Source of the DNA: an uncultured Eubacterium sp.
Lineage (GTDB): Bacteria; Bacillota_A; Clostridia; Lachnospirales; Lachnospiraceae
Length of the DNA stretch: 14,026 nucleotides
NCBI GenBank assembly: GCA_948560485.1
Contig: CAOXUF010000017.1
Coordinates: 2,907-16,932 of the forward strand
Reading direction: 5' to 3'
The notes under the pieces are model-generated. The model did not search any database, was not told where the DNA came from, and worked only from the letters and a program-made list of their open reading frames with translations. This document shows, one piece after another, positions 1-6,130 of this stretch. Every line of letters starts with the position of its first letter. The stretch's first letter is position 1. The position numbers and the translations under genes were made by a program.

Positions 1-499
1 CATCTTCAGGAGCATCGCCATTATGTATCCAAAACACTATATTAGGCTCTCCATCCCGTGAATAATTCCAGTCTTCTGGTGCAAATTTTTCATCAAAAGG
101 CACTTGTGAAATAGGATTAAACCCATACAATTCATACAAACTCGACAATTTAGCACTGTCGTAATTATCAAGTTTTTTGCCACCGAATTTTAATGCAACA
201 GGAAGCAAAGTTTTTAATACACCACGTCTTTCGCCTCCGTTAAATATAGAAACAATGTTATTATCTGATGTGACTGCAATTCCAGCCGTATTGTCTAAAG
301 TCAAAAACAGAAATGGCATTTGAGCATATTCCTCAATTGTTCGCTGTGTTACAAATGGGCCAAATTTATTTTTGGATTTCGCAGTACCTATAGCAGTATA
401 AAATTCTTTTGGTGTAGCACTTTTAAGTGGAACATATTGAAAATTATTCTTTTTAAGTACTTCTTCTATTTTTGACAAATTTCCTGTAATATTGCCCAC
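1..499 (-). CDS. Phage-associated hypothetical protein, C-terminus beyond window (possible GNAT-like or toxin-like)
   Basis: The frame is open from a GTG at 499 to the window edge, giving 166 codons with no stop. I chose GTG because GGAGGA stands 6-7 nt upstream, inside the preceding gene. An internal TTG at 478 has a poorly spaced site. The start overlaps the end of the preceding 66-residue gene by 34 nt, which suggests translational coupling. The visible protein has a lysine-rich N-terminus, then a beta-rich stretch (FLFLTLDNTAGIAV, then an IFNGGERRG motif), then LKFGGKKLDNYD and LYELYGFNPISQVPF, and a FAPEDWN segment near the edge. 'GG.KLD...LYE..GF' recalls acetyltransferase-like domains in phage and toxin proteins, but this is resemblance from memory. 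I do not assign a function. The gene lies on the 3' side of the group I intron core, so it may be intron-borne or may simply follow a truncated intron. Confidence 0.7.
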   Translation of the reverse strand, partial: MGNITGNLSKIEEVLKKNNFQYVPLKSATPKEFYTAIGTAKSKNKFGPFVTQRTIEEYAQMPFLFLTLDNTAGIAVTSDNNIVSIFNGGERRGVLKTLLPVALKFGGKKLDNYDSAKLSSLYELYGFNPISQVPFDEKFAPEDWNYSRDGEPNIVFWIHNGDAPED

Positions 500-666
500 G
501 CTACATCCTCCGGTTTCCTCTTCCGATTTATTGCATTTCTGATCGTAGCATCTTTAACCAATGAAATTTCATGTGGGCTTGCCCCCATTTTTTCCATTTC
601 TGTTATAAGTAAATTTTTATATTCGATTATGACAGTTTGCTTATTAAATGTTTTTTGTTCTATCAT
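466..666 (-). CDS. Small hypothetical protein, 66 aa, coupled to the next gene
   Basis: The ATG at 666 is preceded by a purine-rich AAAGGGGTGGGGTT, a strong ribosome site that overlaps its own spacer. The product is a soluble, charged, probably helical 66-residue protein (EKMGASPHEISLV, then NRKRKPEDVAWAILQ). No membrane segment, signal or known motif is visible. Its last 34 nt contain both the ribosome site and the GTG start of the downstream gene, so the two proteins are probably made together and may act as a pair. A small basic protein coupled to a larger one is also the usual layout of toxin-antitoxin pairs, but nothing in the sequence proves that. Function unknown. Confidence 0.7.
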   Translation of the reverse strand: MIEQKTFNKQTVIIEYKNLLITEMEKMGASPHEISLVKDATIRNAINRKRKPEDVAWAILQEICQK

Positions 667-743
667 AACCCCACCCCTTTCTAGGATAAGACGCTTTCAG
701 GGACATGCTATATGTCTTTTGTATCGAAACTATTATATAAATA

Positions 744-902
744 TCATAAAATAAAGATATGATAGGTTTTTGGCGCGTTTCTTAATTTTTTCTTAATAAT
801 GTTATAGTCCACACCCTTTGAAGGATAATATAGCATTTTAAGTGTCCTTGGTCGGTTTTTACCTACCATTTTATTGCATCTGGTTATTTTTGCAATATCC
901 AT
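744..902 (-). CDS. Possible 52-aa ORF in a peripheral loop of the intron
   Basis: The frame runs from ATG at 902 to TGA at 744 and encodes a basic peptide with KNRPRTLKMLYYPSKGVDYN near its centre. It overlaps the proposed 3' strand of intron helix P8. There is no clear Shine-Dalgarno site before the ATG. It could be a remnant of an intron-encoded protein or a chance frame, and I recognise no family. It is listed because the 667-1191 stretch otherwise carries only the intron. Confidence 0.25.
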   Translation of the reverse strand: MDIAKITRCNKMVGKNRPRTLKMLYYPSKGVDYNIIKKKLRNAPKTYHIFIL

Positions 903-1193
903 TAATACATTGTTTGTTTGATTTATTTTATAGCATAATAATTAACGATATTTAACAGGTAATCTACCTTTTCGGGTTGCCAATCGCTTGCAATCCTACT
1001 TCCTTCCGGAATAGTCGTTGAGCACACCCCTATTCAGGGCTTTGCTGCTGGTTTCCAAATCCCTATAATTTTCAAACATTCACGGTTAAGCATATTTCAT
1101 CCTTACGTTGTAGTTTATAAGGCTCTAACGGGTTCCCAGCAATTAGATAGATTATTTTTTCTATTCATTACTGAATAGTGTGGCGTGAAATTC
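859..1193 (-). ncRNA. Group I intron, 5' part and core (td-like, probably subgroup IA); 3' end not found
   Basis: Read on the minus strand, the tape-measure frame ends ...TGG T, and the intron would begin with the G at 1193. P1 is visible: exon GUGGU (1198-1194) pairs with GCCAC (1184-1180), with a U.G pair at the splice site. P2 is a perfect 7-bp hairpin (1161-1178). P3 is AUCUAUC (1152-1146) with GGUAGAU (968-962). P4 is UUGCUGGG (1142-1135) with CCAGCAGC (1051-1044). P6 is a short CCC/GGG hairpin (1027-1039). The P7 5' strand is CUCAACGACUAUUCC (1022-1008), very close to the CAACGACUAUCCC of T4 td. A P7.1/7.2-like segment follows, then a possible P8 (UUACCU 962-957 with AGGUAA 864-859). 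The matching P7 3' strand (AUAGUC) and the 3' splice site are not seen between here and 667. The 3' part is therefore either displaced beyond the inserted genes and off the window, or lost. Confidence 0.75.
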
Positions 1194-3813
1194 ACCACGT
1201 CTGGTACTCCTTGATTTTCTCTTTAATTGCTTCATTTTCTTCTGTACTTTCAAGCCTCTCGATATCCAATTCACCATTCTGGATCTTATTGATGTAGATG
1301 TCGGACAGCCCTACGGAATTGGCTTCCTGCATATATCGGCCGTAGTCTGCTTGTAACTGGACAAGTTTTTCTTGCAGTTCGTCAAATACGGTGTCCTGTA
1401 GCGCATTCTTTGCCCGCCATCCTTTTGCATCGGTGGCCTTCTTTTGCAGGGCTTCTATCTTCTCATCGGTACGCTTAATGAGCGTCTCAATCCAGTCGTA
1501 AACTTCCTCTGCGTCTTTCTTTTCCTTCTTTTTGGAGCCGCTGCCTGAACCGCCTGAACCGCCCTGGCTGGATTTAGATCCATTAGAGTTAGAGGCATTT
1601 CCCCCATAGTTACTTCCTACAGCATATTTTTTATTTAGTGCTGCATCTATTTCAGCTTCAGCATTTTCTATTAGCCGTTTTTCATTTTCTTTATATTCGG
1701 CAAATTGAGCTTCTAATTTTTTTCTTGCCTCTTCCTGTCCTATAACAGTAGAAGCCTTCCAATTGTTTTGTGAAAGTGTATTGTTAAATGCACTTTGCAA
1801 TCCTTGTTTGGCTTCGTAAAAAGCTTTTAATGCAGCTATTCCGCTCCCACAAGCTTTAACAAGGGACATAATATTTTCAATATCGCCAGAAGTAGATAAA
1901 GAGATCCCATTACTAGAAATTTTTTCTAAATAATATTTATTAATAGCTAATTTAGCTTCTTCAGTAACGGAAATCTCATCTCTTAATGCAGCAATCTCAC
2001 CATAAGTAGCATTTTTAACATCAATCGTAGATAATTCTGCGTTGTGCCTTTGTGTTATTAATTGAGCTTCAACAAGTTCAACTGCATTTGTAATACCAAT
2101 TTCCTTTAATTTTGCAGCAATATATCCTTCATTACTTTCTGTTACTTTGTCAAGGATGTTAGTGCTATCAATATATTCTGTTGCGAGGCTATTAAAAGCT
2201 TCTTGGACTTCTTGCGCAGTAGAAGAAGAGCTGGTTAAAGTATTTAGAAAATTGTCAACATTTATTCCTTCAATCTCTTTGAAAGTTTCAATGAATGATG
2301 CTAATTTTTCATTACTAAAACCTTCTTTCTCTTTATCCTTAAATTCTTTATAGAGGTCATTGACGGAACTTAGGCCTTCTTCTATATCATCTAAGTTTGA
2401 GATAATATCGGCCATAGGTGAAATGGGGTTTTCAATGTTCGAGGTTGAACTTTGAACATCATTTAATTCTTCAAAGTATTTCTTGAATTCGGGCATAACA
2501 GACAATACATTGATTATAGAATCTCTTATATCATCTTGACTTCCCTTAAATTTTGTACTTGCAATAGCAGTATCAATCATACTTTGTTGAAAAGCCTCAA
2601 ATTCCTCTTTTGTTTCTGGTATAGAAGATTGCTCGGCTAAACTTTTCAAAATCTGCTGTTGTGCCATGTTTTTATTAAGGTCAGCAATAGCAGTATTGTA
2701 ATTACCAATAGATTCTTCTAATTCTTCAAGCCTAGAGTTGATATCATTGTACAATGGAATTTTAATCATTTCTTCCATTGTTATTTCACCATTATCAATA
2801 GCTGTATTCAATGCTTCTTGTGCATCTTTAAGTTTTTGATAATTTTCTAATATCCCTTCAACGGTTTTATCGTTTCCAGTAAGAACTAACGCACCGCCGC
2901 CTTCACCATGAGAACCTGAACTTATAATTCCAGCTTTTTCTAAAATATCAAGAGCATCCGTCGATGATTGACCAGTGCTTAATAAGTTTCTGTCAAAAAG
3001 ACTATACCAATGTGCATATCCTTTACCTACCTTGATCAAATCTTTTTCATAGGCATCAATAGCAACCATTAAATCGCCTTGTACATCTCTTAAAGAATCA
3101 AGAGTAATTTGATTTATAGCACTGTTTAAATCACCATATTTTTCAATCAAGGTGTCAATTTGTGATGCTTCAATTCCAAGAGCTTCCAACAAGTCGGATT
3201 GTACACTTAATAGATCTTCTTTTACACCTTGGTTTGATTTTACTTCTTTTGATAATTGATTATACTTATTAAGGAGTTCAGATAAATTGTTTGCTTCTTC
3301 TTTTGCTGCTTTTGCATTTTCAATAGCTTCTTCCCTAGCTTCTTTTTCTTTATTTACCCATTTAGTAATTGCAGATATTAATGCACTTATTGCAAGTGTA
3401 ATTCCCATAGATATAGCAGTATTGAGAGCAATTGATGCTGCTTGCAATCCAATACTTGCCGCTTTTGCAGCCACAAGAGACTTTACATATCCACCCATCG
3501 AAGCTTTTGCGCCGTTTAGTCCTGCTAAATAATTGCCTAGTGTAACATTCTGTTTTCCAACTGCCTGAACATATGCATTTTGTAATTGTGTAGATTTTGA
3601 TAAGTTTCCATTGTATGCTTTAAAGGCATTGTTTAATTTTGTGAATGTGCTTACCGATTGTGAAGAATTTACTAATAATCCCTGTAGATTAAATGCACCA
3701 TTTTTATTATAAACAGTAGCGTTTACTGCTTGTAATGACTTTAAATGATCCTTTGTGGAAATCAATGTCTTGTTGAATACTGTTAAATCACCGTTTAATG
3801 TTTTAAATATCAT
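1192..3813 (-). CDS. Phage tail tape-measure protein fragment (TMP-A), 5' exon ending at a group I intron
   Basis: An 873-codon frame. Tape-measure proteins set tail length and help deliver DNA. Support comes from the large size, Ala/Ser/Asn-rich helical sequence, a hydrophobic stretch at about residues 125-165 (NTAISMGITLAISALISA), long coiled-coil-like EK-rich segments, a Gly/Ser linker at about 731-763, and a final coiled coil (DWIETLIKRTDEKIEALQKK). The first residues lie mid-way into what a full tape measure would contain, so an N-terminal domain is missing. No Shine-Dalgarno precedes the ATG at 3813. The ATG sits in a motif shared with TMP-B and abuts a hairpin array. The apparent C-terminus, IKEYQTW, is really an exon boundary: the stop TGA is the first bases of the intron. 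The C-terminal part (about 1200-1600) is visibly more GC-rich than the rest, which suggests mosaic origin. Confidence 0.85.
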   Translation of the reverse strand: MIFKTLNGDLTVFNKTLISTKDHLKSLQAVNATVYNKNGAFNLQGLLVNSSQSVSTFTKLNNAFKAYNGNLSKSTQLQNAYVQAVGKQNVTLGNYLAGLNGAKASMGGYVKSLVAAKAASIGLQAASIALNTAISMGITLAISALISAITKWVNKEKEAREEAIENAKAAKEEANNLSELLNKYNQLSKEVKSNQGVKEDLLSVQSDLLEALGIEASQIDTLIEKYGDLNSAINQITLDSLRDVQGDLMVAIDAYEKDLIKVGKGYAHWYSLFDRNLLSTGQSSTDALDILEKAGIISSGSHGEGGGALVLTGNDKTVEGILENYQKLKDAQEALNTAIDNGEITMEEMIKIPLYNDINSRLEELEESIGNYNTAIADLNKNMAQQQILKSLAEQSSIPETKEEFEAFQQSMIDTAIASTKFKGSQDDIRDSIINVLSVMPEFKKYFEELNDVQSSTSNIENPISPMADIISNLDDIEEGLSSVNDLYKEFKDKEKEGFSNEKLASFIETFKEIEGINVDNFLNTLTSSSSTAQEVQEAFNSLATEYIDSTNILDKVTESNEGYIAAKLKEIGITNAVELVEAQLITQRHNAELSTIDVKNATYGEIAALRDEISVTEEAKLAINKYYLEKISSNGISLSTSGDIENIMSLVKACGSGIAALKAFYEAKQGLQSAFNNTLSQNNWKASTVIGQEEARKKLEAQFAEYKENEKRLIENAEAEIDAALNKKYAVGSNYGGNASNSNGSKSSQGGSGGSGSGSKKKEKKDAEEVYDWIETLIKRTDEKIEALQKKATDAKGWRAKNALQDTVFDELQEKLVQLQADYGRYMQEANSVGLSDIYINKIQNGELDIERLESTEENEAIKEKIKEYQTW

Positions 3814-3818
3814 ACTAT
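3806..3818. repeat. Boundary motif copy 1 (AATATCATACTAT)
   Basis: This 13-bp sequence occurs again at 8868-8880 at the same place in the other module. In both, the minus strand reads ATAGTATGATATT, followed by YAAA, and contains the first ATG of the tape-measure fragment. Similarity continues a few bases on the array side (A-T-rich, then TTTTYTG) but not into the tape-measure coding sequence. It marks one edge of the repeated module. Confidence 0.75.
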
Positions 3819-3825
3819 TATTTTT

Positions 3826-3908
3826 CTGCTTGTGGATAGCAGATATGGTGTTGTGGAGACACCGACACTGTTGTGGAGACAGTATTTTCTAACTTGTGGA
3901 GAGTTAGA
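3826..3908 (+). repeat. Hairpin array A: four inverted repeats with a constant TGTGGAG/T loop
   Basis: Stem/loop/stem units in order: CTGCT-TGTGGAT-AGCAG (3826-3842), GGTGT-TGTGGAG-ACACC (3847-3863), ACTGT-TGTGGAG-ACAGT (3867-3883), TCTAACT-TGTGGAG-AGTTAGA (3888-3908). All stems pair perfectly, yet no two share a sequence. The loop is 7 nt each time. Loop starts are 21, 20 and 23 nt apart. The array lies between the tape-measure ATG and the lipoprotein promoter region. On the opposite strand the loop reads CTCCACA. Confidence 0.93.
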
Positions 3909-3910
3909 TA

Positions 3911-3939
3911 TAGATTTTTATTTTGTTTTACAGTATAAT
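3911..3939 (+). promoter_or_regulatory. Possible promoter of the first lipoprotein gene
   Basis: A perfect -10, TATAAT (3934-3939), lies 35 nt before the lipoprotein start. At 17-bp spacing the -35 position reads TAGATT (3911-3916), a weak match. If used, the hairpin array lies immediately upstream of the promoter rather than in the leader. Confidence 0.4.
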
Positions 3940-3973
3940 AAGAAAAGAAATTTCAAAGGAGATTAAAAATCAT

Positions 3974-4456
3974 ATGAAACAGAATCGTACCTTTACTTTT
4001 ATTATGTTGCTTTTAATTGTATTAGGATTATCAGCTTGCTCGTCACAAACAAAAAACGATTCATTAAACATAACATTTTCAGAATATTATCAAAATGCTG
4101 ATGATTACGAAAAGATATATCCATTATTAAATGAATATTTCTCTTGTATACAAAGTGCTTATGATAAGTCTAACAAATCAGATTTAGAATCTTTTGTATT
4201 GCCAGATGAATATACAAATGTATCAAACCAACTGTCGGAAATATCAAATGATAATAGTGGGTTTATTGTTGATGGCAAAACAAATTTGAGCAAAGAATAT
4301 CTTGCAAGGCTCCAATTATTAGAACCATACTTGCAAATAGAAGTGTTACTTACAGAAAAATCAATGTTGTCATCACCAAATGAAGAATGGTTCATGAATA
4401 TGAACACTTTTTTGACAAATGTTTTTTCCGAATATGAGAACAGAGCAGTAGAGTAG
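3974..4456 (+). CDS. Lipoprotein of unknown function, 160 aa, paired with TMP-A
   Basis: The start is the ATG at 3974 with AAAGGAG about 11 nt upstream; the longer upstream frame has no signal. Residues 1-22 form a lipoprotein signal peptide: a basic N-terminus (KQNR), a hydrophobic core (FIMLLLIVLGL) and lipobox LSAC, with Cys22 as the lipidation site. The mature part is acidic, rich in Asn, Ser, Tyr and Glu, with helical repeats such as EYYQNADDYEKIYPLLNEYF, and should sit on the outer face of the membrane. It is divergent from TMP-A, with the hairpin array between them, and ends in its own terminator. I recognise no family. A lipoprotein beside a tape-measure gene recalls superinfection-exclusion lipoproteins such as Ltp of TP-J34; this is inference from context, and it is not visibly similar in sequence to the second lipoprotein. 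Confidence 0.85.
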   Translation: MKQNRTFTFIMLLLIVLGLSACSSQTKNDSLNITFSEYYQNADDYEKIYPLLNEYFSCIQSAYDKSNKSDLESFVLPDEYTNVSNQLSEISNDNSGFIVDGKTNLSKEYLARLQLLEPYLQIEVLLTEKSMLSSPNEEWFMNMNTFLTNVFSEYENRAVE

Positions 4457-4502
4457 TAACTTAGGTCATAAATATCACATCCTTTCAAAAATTTTATATG
4501 TG

Positions 4503-4560
4503 TTTTACACACAAAATGGAGCATCAACCATAACAATTGATACTCCATTTTCTATGTAAA
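4503..4560 (+). terminator. Terminator with conserved outer flanks, copy 1
   Basis: Stem AAAATGGAG-C-ATCAA (4513-4527) pairs with TTGAT-A-CTCCATTTT (4537-4551), with a single C/A mismatch. Outside it, TTTTACA-CAC (4503-4512) faces CTA-TGTAAA (4552-4560), which adds an outer TTTACA/TGTAAA helix. The outer flanks are the same as at 9603-9654, while the inner stem is different. A/T tracts on both sides allow termination in both directions. It marks the other edge of the repeated module. Confidence 0.75.
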
Positions 4561-4573
4561 GAATCTGTGTGTA

Positions 4574-4732
4574 TTAAATTATAACTATCTTATATTTAGA
4601 GTCACCAAATTCTGAAAGTATTTCATTATATTTTTCTTTGGAACAATAGAGTTGGTCATAAATCTGTGTATAAAGATTATCTATATCTAATATGACAACC
4701 CTAATCAATTCTTCATTTATTTGTAATTCCAT
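4574..4732 (-). CDS. Small hypothetical protein, 52 aa, downstream of the antirepressor
   Basis: The frame runs from ATG at 4732 to TAA at 4574. A GAGG sits about 10 nt upstream within the antirepressor coding sequence, and the first 20 nt overlap the antirepressor's last codons, typical of a translationally coupled operon member. The product begins MELQINEELIRVVILDIDN and is acidic, with a helical middle (YDQLYCSKEKYNEILSEF). No motif is recognised. The gene ends just before the bidirectional terminator it may share with the convergent lipoprotein gene. Confidence 0.5.
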   Translation of the reverse strand: MELQINEELIRVVILDIDNLYTQIYDQLYCSKEKYNEILSEFGDSKYKIVII

Positions 4733-5552
4733 AATTCTTTACCTCACTTATCTTATTTTTAAAATCCTTATCAAATTCTGAATACTCATCAATATATTTC
4801 GTGAGATAACGATATAGAAAGTCTTGTCCAGTAGTGGAGACTCTGGTGACGGCAATTTGATATTTCTTCCCACTTTTAACAACGTATGTAAAATTCTTTA
4901 CTTCAAAATATCCTTTATTCGCATAGTACGATGAAGGAGAGTTGTCTTGATTAAAAACTTCTTTGTAACGAAGAAATTCCATCATCTTATTTCTTTTTGT
5001 TTTTAACGCCTTAGCAACTTGATTCAGTGAGAGAGTGCCATCATCATCTAAATACAAATCAAATTGCTCTGCTTTAGGTTTCATTTCTTCATTTTCTTTT
5101 GCAAGATTAGCAGATAACATAAGTGCTTCTGATAGGGTAGTAGGAATCTGAAATTTGTCAAGATTTATTTCTCTTGGATTAATAAATGCCTGTGACAAAA
5201 CATCCTTTGCTTTAAGTTGATAATTAATCAGTTTCTTCACTGCAACAGGATTGTTCTTCTGCATCTTTGGTGTAAGAGATATTTTTGCTAACCATAGTGG
5301 GAGATAGTCAAGTTCAATACATAAAACTTCTTGTTCGCCTCCGTTTGTAAGGAGGGTTAAATTTGACCCACCCTTGGAAAGAACTAAATCCTTCCCGATT
5401 TTCTTGCGTTCATTCTTGGCTTGATCATCTGTAAGACCAATACCTTGACATACCCATTTGACACCAACATAAATCTTTCCAGTAGAATTATCTTCAGCAC
5501 ACACAATTGTGTCTCCATAGAAATCCACCTCTCTTGTTAATAAGTTGCTCAA
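4713..5552 (-). CDS. Phage antirepressor, P22_AR N-terminal domain plus KilAC/ANT C-terminal domain
   Basis: A 279-residue protein. The N-terminal half (about 8-120: FYGDTIVCAED, VGVKWVCQGIGL, ELDYLPLWLAKI, NYQLKAKDVL) matches the P22-type antirepressor N-terminal domain. The C-terminal half (about 140-265) contains the KilAC helix-turn-helix (LSLNQVAKALKTKRNKMMEFLR) and ends TRVSTTGQDFLYRYL. Such proteins bind and inactivate phage repressors and promote induction. I chose the TTG at 5552 because AAAGGA lies 9 nt upstream. The ATG at 5561 directly abuts that site, and longer starts encode a hydrophobic tail without a ribosome site. The gene follows the RHH-like regulator by 130 nt and probably shares its transcript. 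A plausible target is the CI-like repressor at 12213-12842, although that gene is far away. Confidence 0.85.
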   Translation of the reverse strand: MSNLLTREVDFYGDTIVCAEDNSTGKIYVGVKWVCQGIGLTDDQAKNERKKIGKDLVLSKGGSNLTLLTNGGEQEVLCIELDYLPLWLAKISLTPKMQKNNPVAVKKLINYQLKAKDVLSQAFINPREINLDKFQIPTTLSEALMLSANLAKENEEMKPKAEQFDLYLDDDGTLSLNQVAKALKTKRNKMMEFLRYKEVFNQDNSPSSYYANKGYFEVKNFTYVVKSGKKYQIAVTRVSTTGQDFLYRYLTKYIDEYSEFDKDFKNKISEVKNYGITNK

Positions 5553-5615
5553 TGATACCATTCCTTTCATAATGTATTTGACATACGAGAATAGAATAGG
5601 TATAATTAAACGCAG

Positions 5616-5674
5616 ATATAGCCTTGCTATATTGACAAGTGGCAGCTCTGACACCGACCAAAGTAGAAGAGCTG
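5616..5674 (-). other. Two inverted repeats between the RHH-like gene and the antirepressor
   Basis: One is ATATAGC-CTT-GCTATAT (5616-5632), a perfect 7-bp stem with a 3-nt loop. The other pairs CAGCTCT (5643-5649) with AGAGCTG (5668-5674). Neither is followed by a T tract on the minus strand, so simple terminators are unlikely. They may be operators or folded leader elements controlling the antirepressor. Confidence 0.4.
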
Positions 5675-5682
5675 TCATTCTT

Positions 5683-5865
5683 TTATTCAGATAATTCTTT
5701 CAAATTGATAAGACCATCTGAATACGCTTGCATCAATACTTCAAGCACCTCATTCATATCAAGCTGATTTTTCACGCAAGCAACTTTAAACTCCTGCTGT
5801 ATTTCAGGAACAAGAGTAAAATTGTATCGTTTGCGTTTGCCTAATGTGTTTTTAGTATCTGACAT
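5683..5865 (-). CDS. Small ribbon-helix-helix-like DNA-binding protein, 60 aa
   Basis: The ATG at 5865 has AAAGGTG 7-8 nt upstream; longer starts in this frame run through the promoter and are rejected. The product is MSDTKNTLGKRKRYNFTLVP followed by two helices (EIQQEFKVACVKNQ, then MNEVLEVLMQAYSDGL). A basic segment, a short beta strand (RYNFTLV) and two helices is the layout of Arc/MetJ-type ribbon-helix-helix regulators. It probably binds the direct repeats in its own promoter (5881-5910) and controls itself and the downstream antirepressor, as Arc-like proteins do in other phages. The family call rests on pattern only. Confidence 0.7.
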   Translation of the reverse strand: MSDTKNTLGKRKRYNFTLVPEIQQEFKVACVKNQLDMNEVLEVLMQAYSDGLINLKELSE

Positions 5866-5880
5866 AAAATCACACCTTTC

Positions 5881-5924
5881 ATACATCATATGAATAATAT
5901 ACATCATGTGGGTGGTGAAGTCAA
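5881..5924 (-). promoter_or_regulatory. Promoter with a direct-repeat operator for the RHH-like gene
   Basis: The minus strand shows -35 TTGACT (5924-5919), a 17-bp spacer, and -10 TATATT (5901-5896). Two copies of CAYATGATGTAT (plus-strand ATACATCATRTG at 5881-5892 and 5899-5910) lie 18 bp apart and bracket the -10. A bound repressor would block the promoter. The 18-bp period puts both copies on nearly the same face of the helix, as expected for cooperative binding by small dimers. Confidence 0.7.
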
Positions 5925-5946
5925 TAGAAGAATGTAAAATTGAACA

Positions 5947-5977
5947 ATAAAAAACATCTGCCAACAAGCAGATGCTT
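5947..5977 (-). terminator. Intrinsic terminator of the small RNA
   Basis: On the minus strand, GCATCTGC-TTGTTG-GCAGATG (5976-5955) forms a strong stem followed directly by TTTTTTATT (5954-5946). It lies just upstream of the RHH-like gene's promoter and insulates it. Confidence 0.85.
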
Positions 5978-6091
5978 TTAATTACTTATAAAACTGGGTC
6001 TACCATACAGAAAACCTGTATCCATCACTTCAGCCAAAAGGCAACGGATATGATAGTGCTACGACTAAATCCTTGTGTGTAATCCCTTATG
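5947..6091 (-). ncRNA. Probable small RNA of about 145 nt
   Basis: A consensus promoter (6098-6125) would start transcription near 6091, and an intrinsic terminator ends it near 5947. No open frame with a ribosome site lies between them. The RNA includes GCC-UUUU-GGC and AUACAG-GUUUU-CUGUAU hairpins and unpaired segments such as GUCGUAGCACUAUCAUAUCC and AUGGUAGACCCAGUUUUAU. The compact, gene-free layout looks like a trans-acting or regulatory sRNA. The class is not identified. The Clostridiales-1 sRNA family is one candidate to test, but I cannot confirm it. Confidence 0.65.
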
Positions 6092-6097
6092 TATTAT

Positions 6098-6125
6098 ATT
6101 ATACGCACTTATAAGAATATGTCAA
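6098..6125 (-). promoter_or_regulatory. Consensus sigma-A promoter of the small RNA
   Basis: TTGACA (6125-6120), a 16-bp spacer, and TATAAT (6103-6098) on the minus strand. Both hexamers are perfect. It begins 6 bp past the stop of the DUF3800 gene. Confidence 0.8.
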
Positions 6126-6130
6126 CACTT

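Noticed and set aside
900..1193. omegaRNA/IS605 end or group II intron as the explanation of the structured RNA
   Set aside because: No TnpB or reverse transcriptase remnant and no group II domain V is seen, while P1-P4, P6 and half of P7 of a group I intron fit well.
4159..4548. 129-codon minus-strand frame opposite the first lipoprotein
   Set aside because: It is antisense to a well-supported lipoprotein gene with a signal peptide and ribosome site, and its protein is low-complexity and unlike any family.
4825..4845. CCAG...GTGGAG...CTGG inside the antirepressor as another hairpin unit
   Set aside because: The stem is imperfect, the loop is not TGTGGAG, and the bases encode the conserved TRVSTTGQDF segment.
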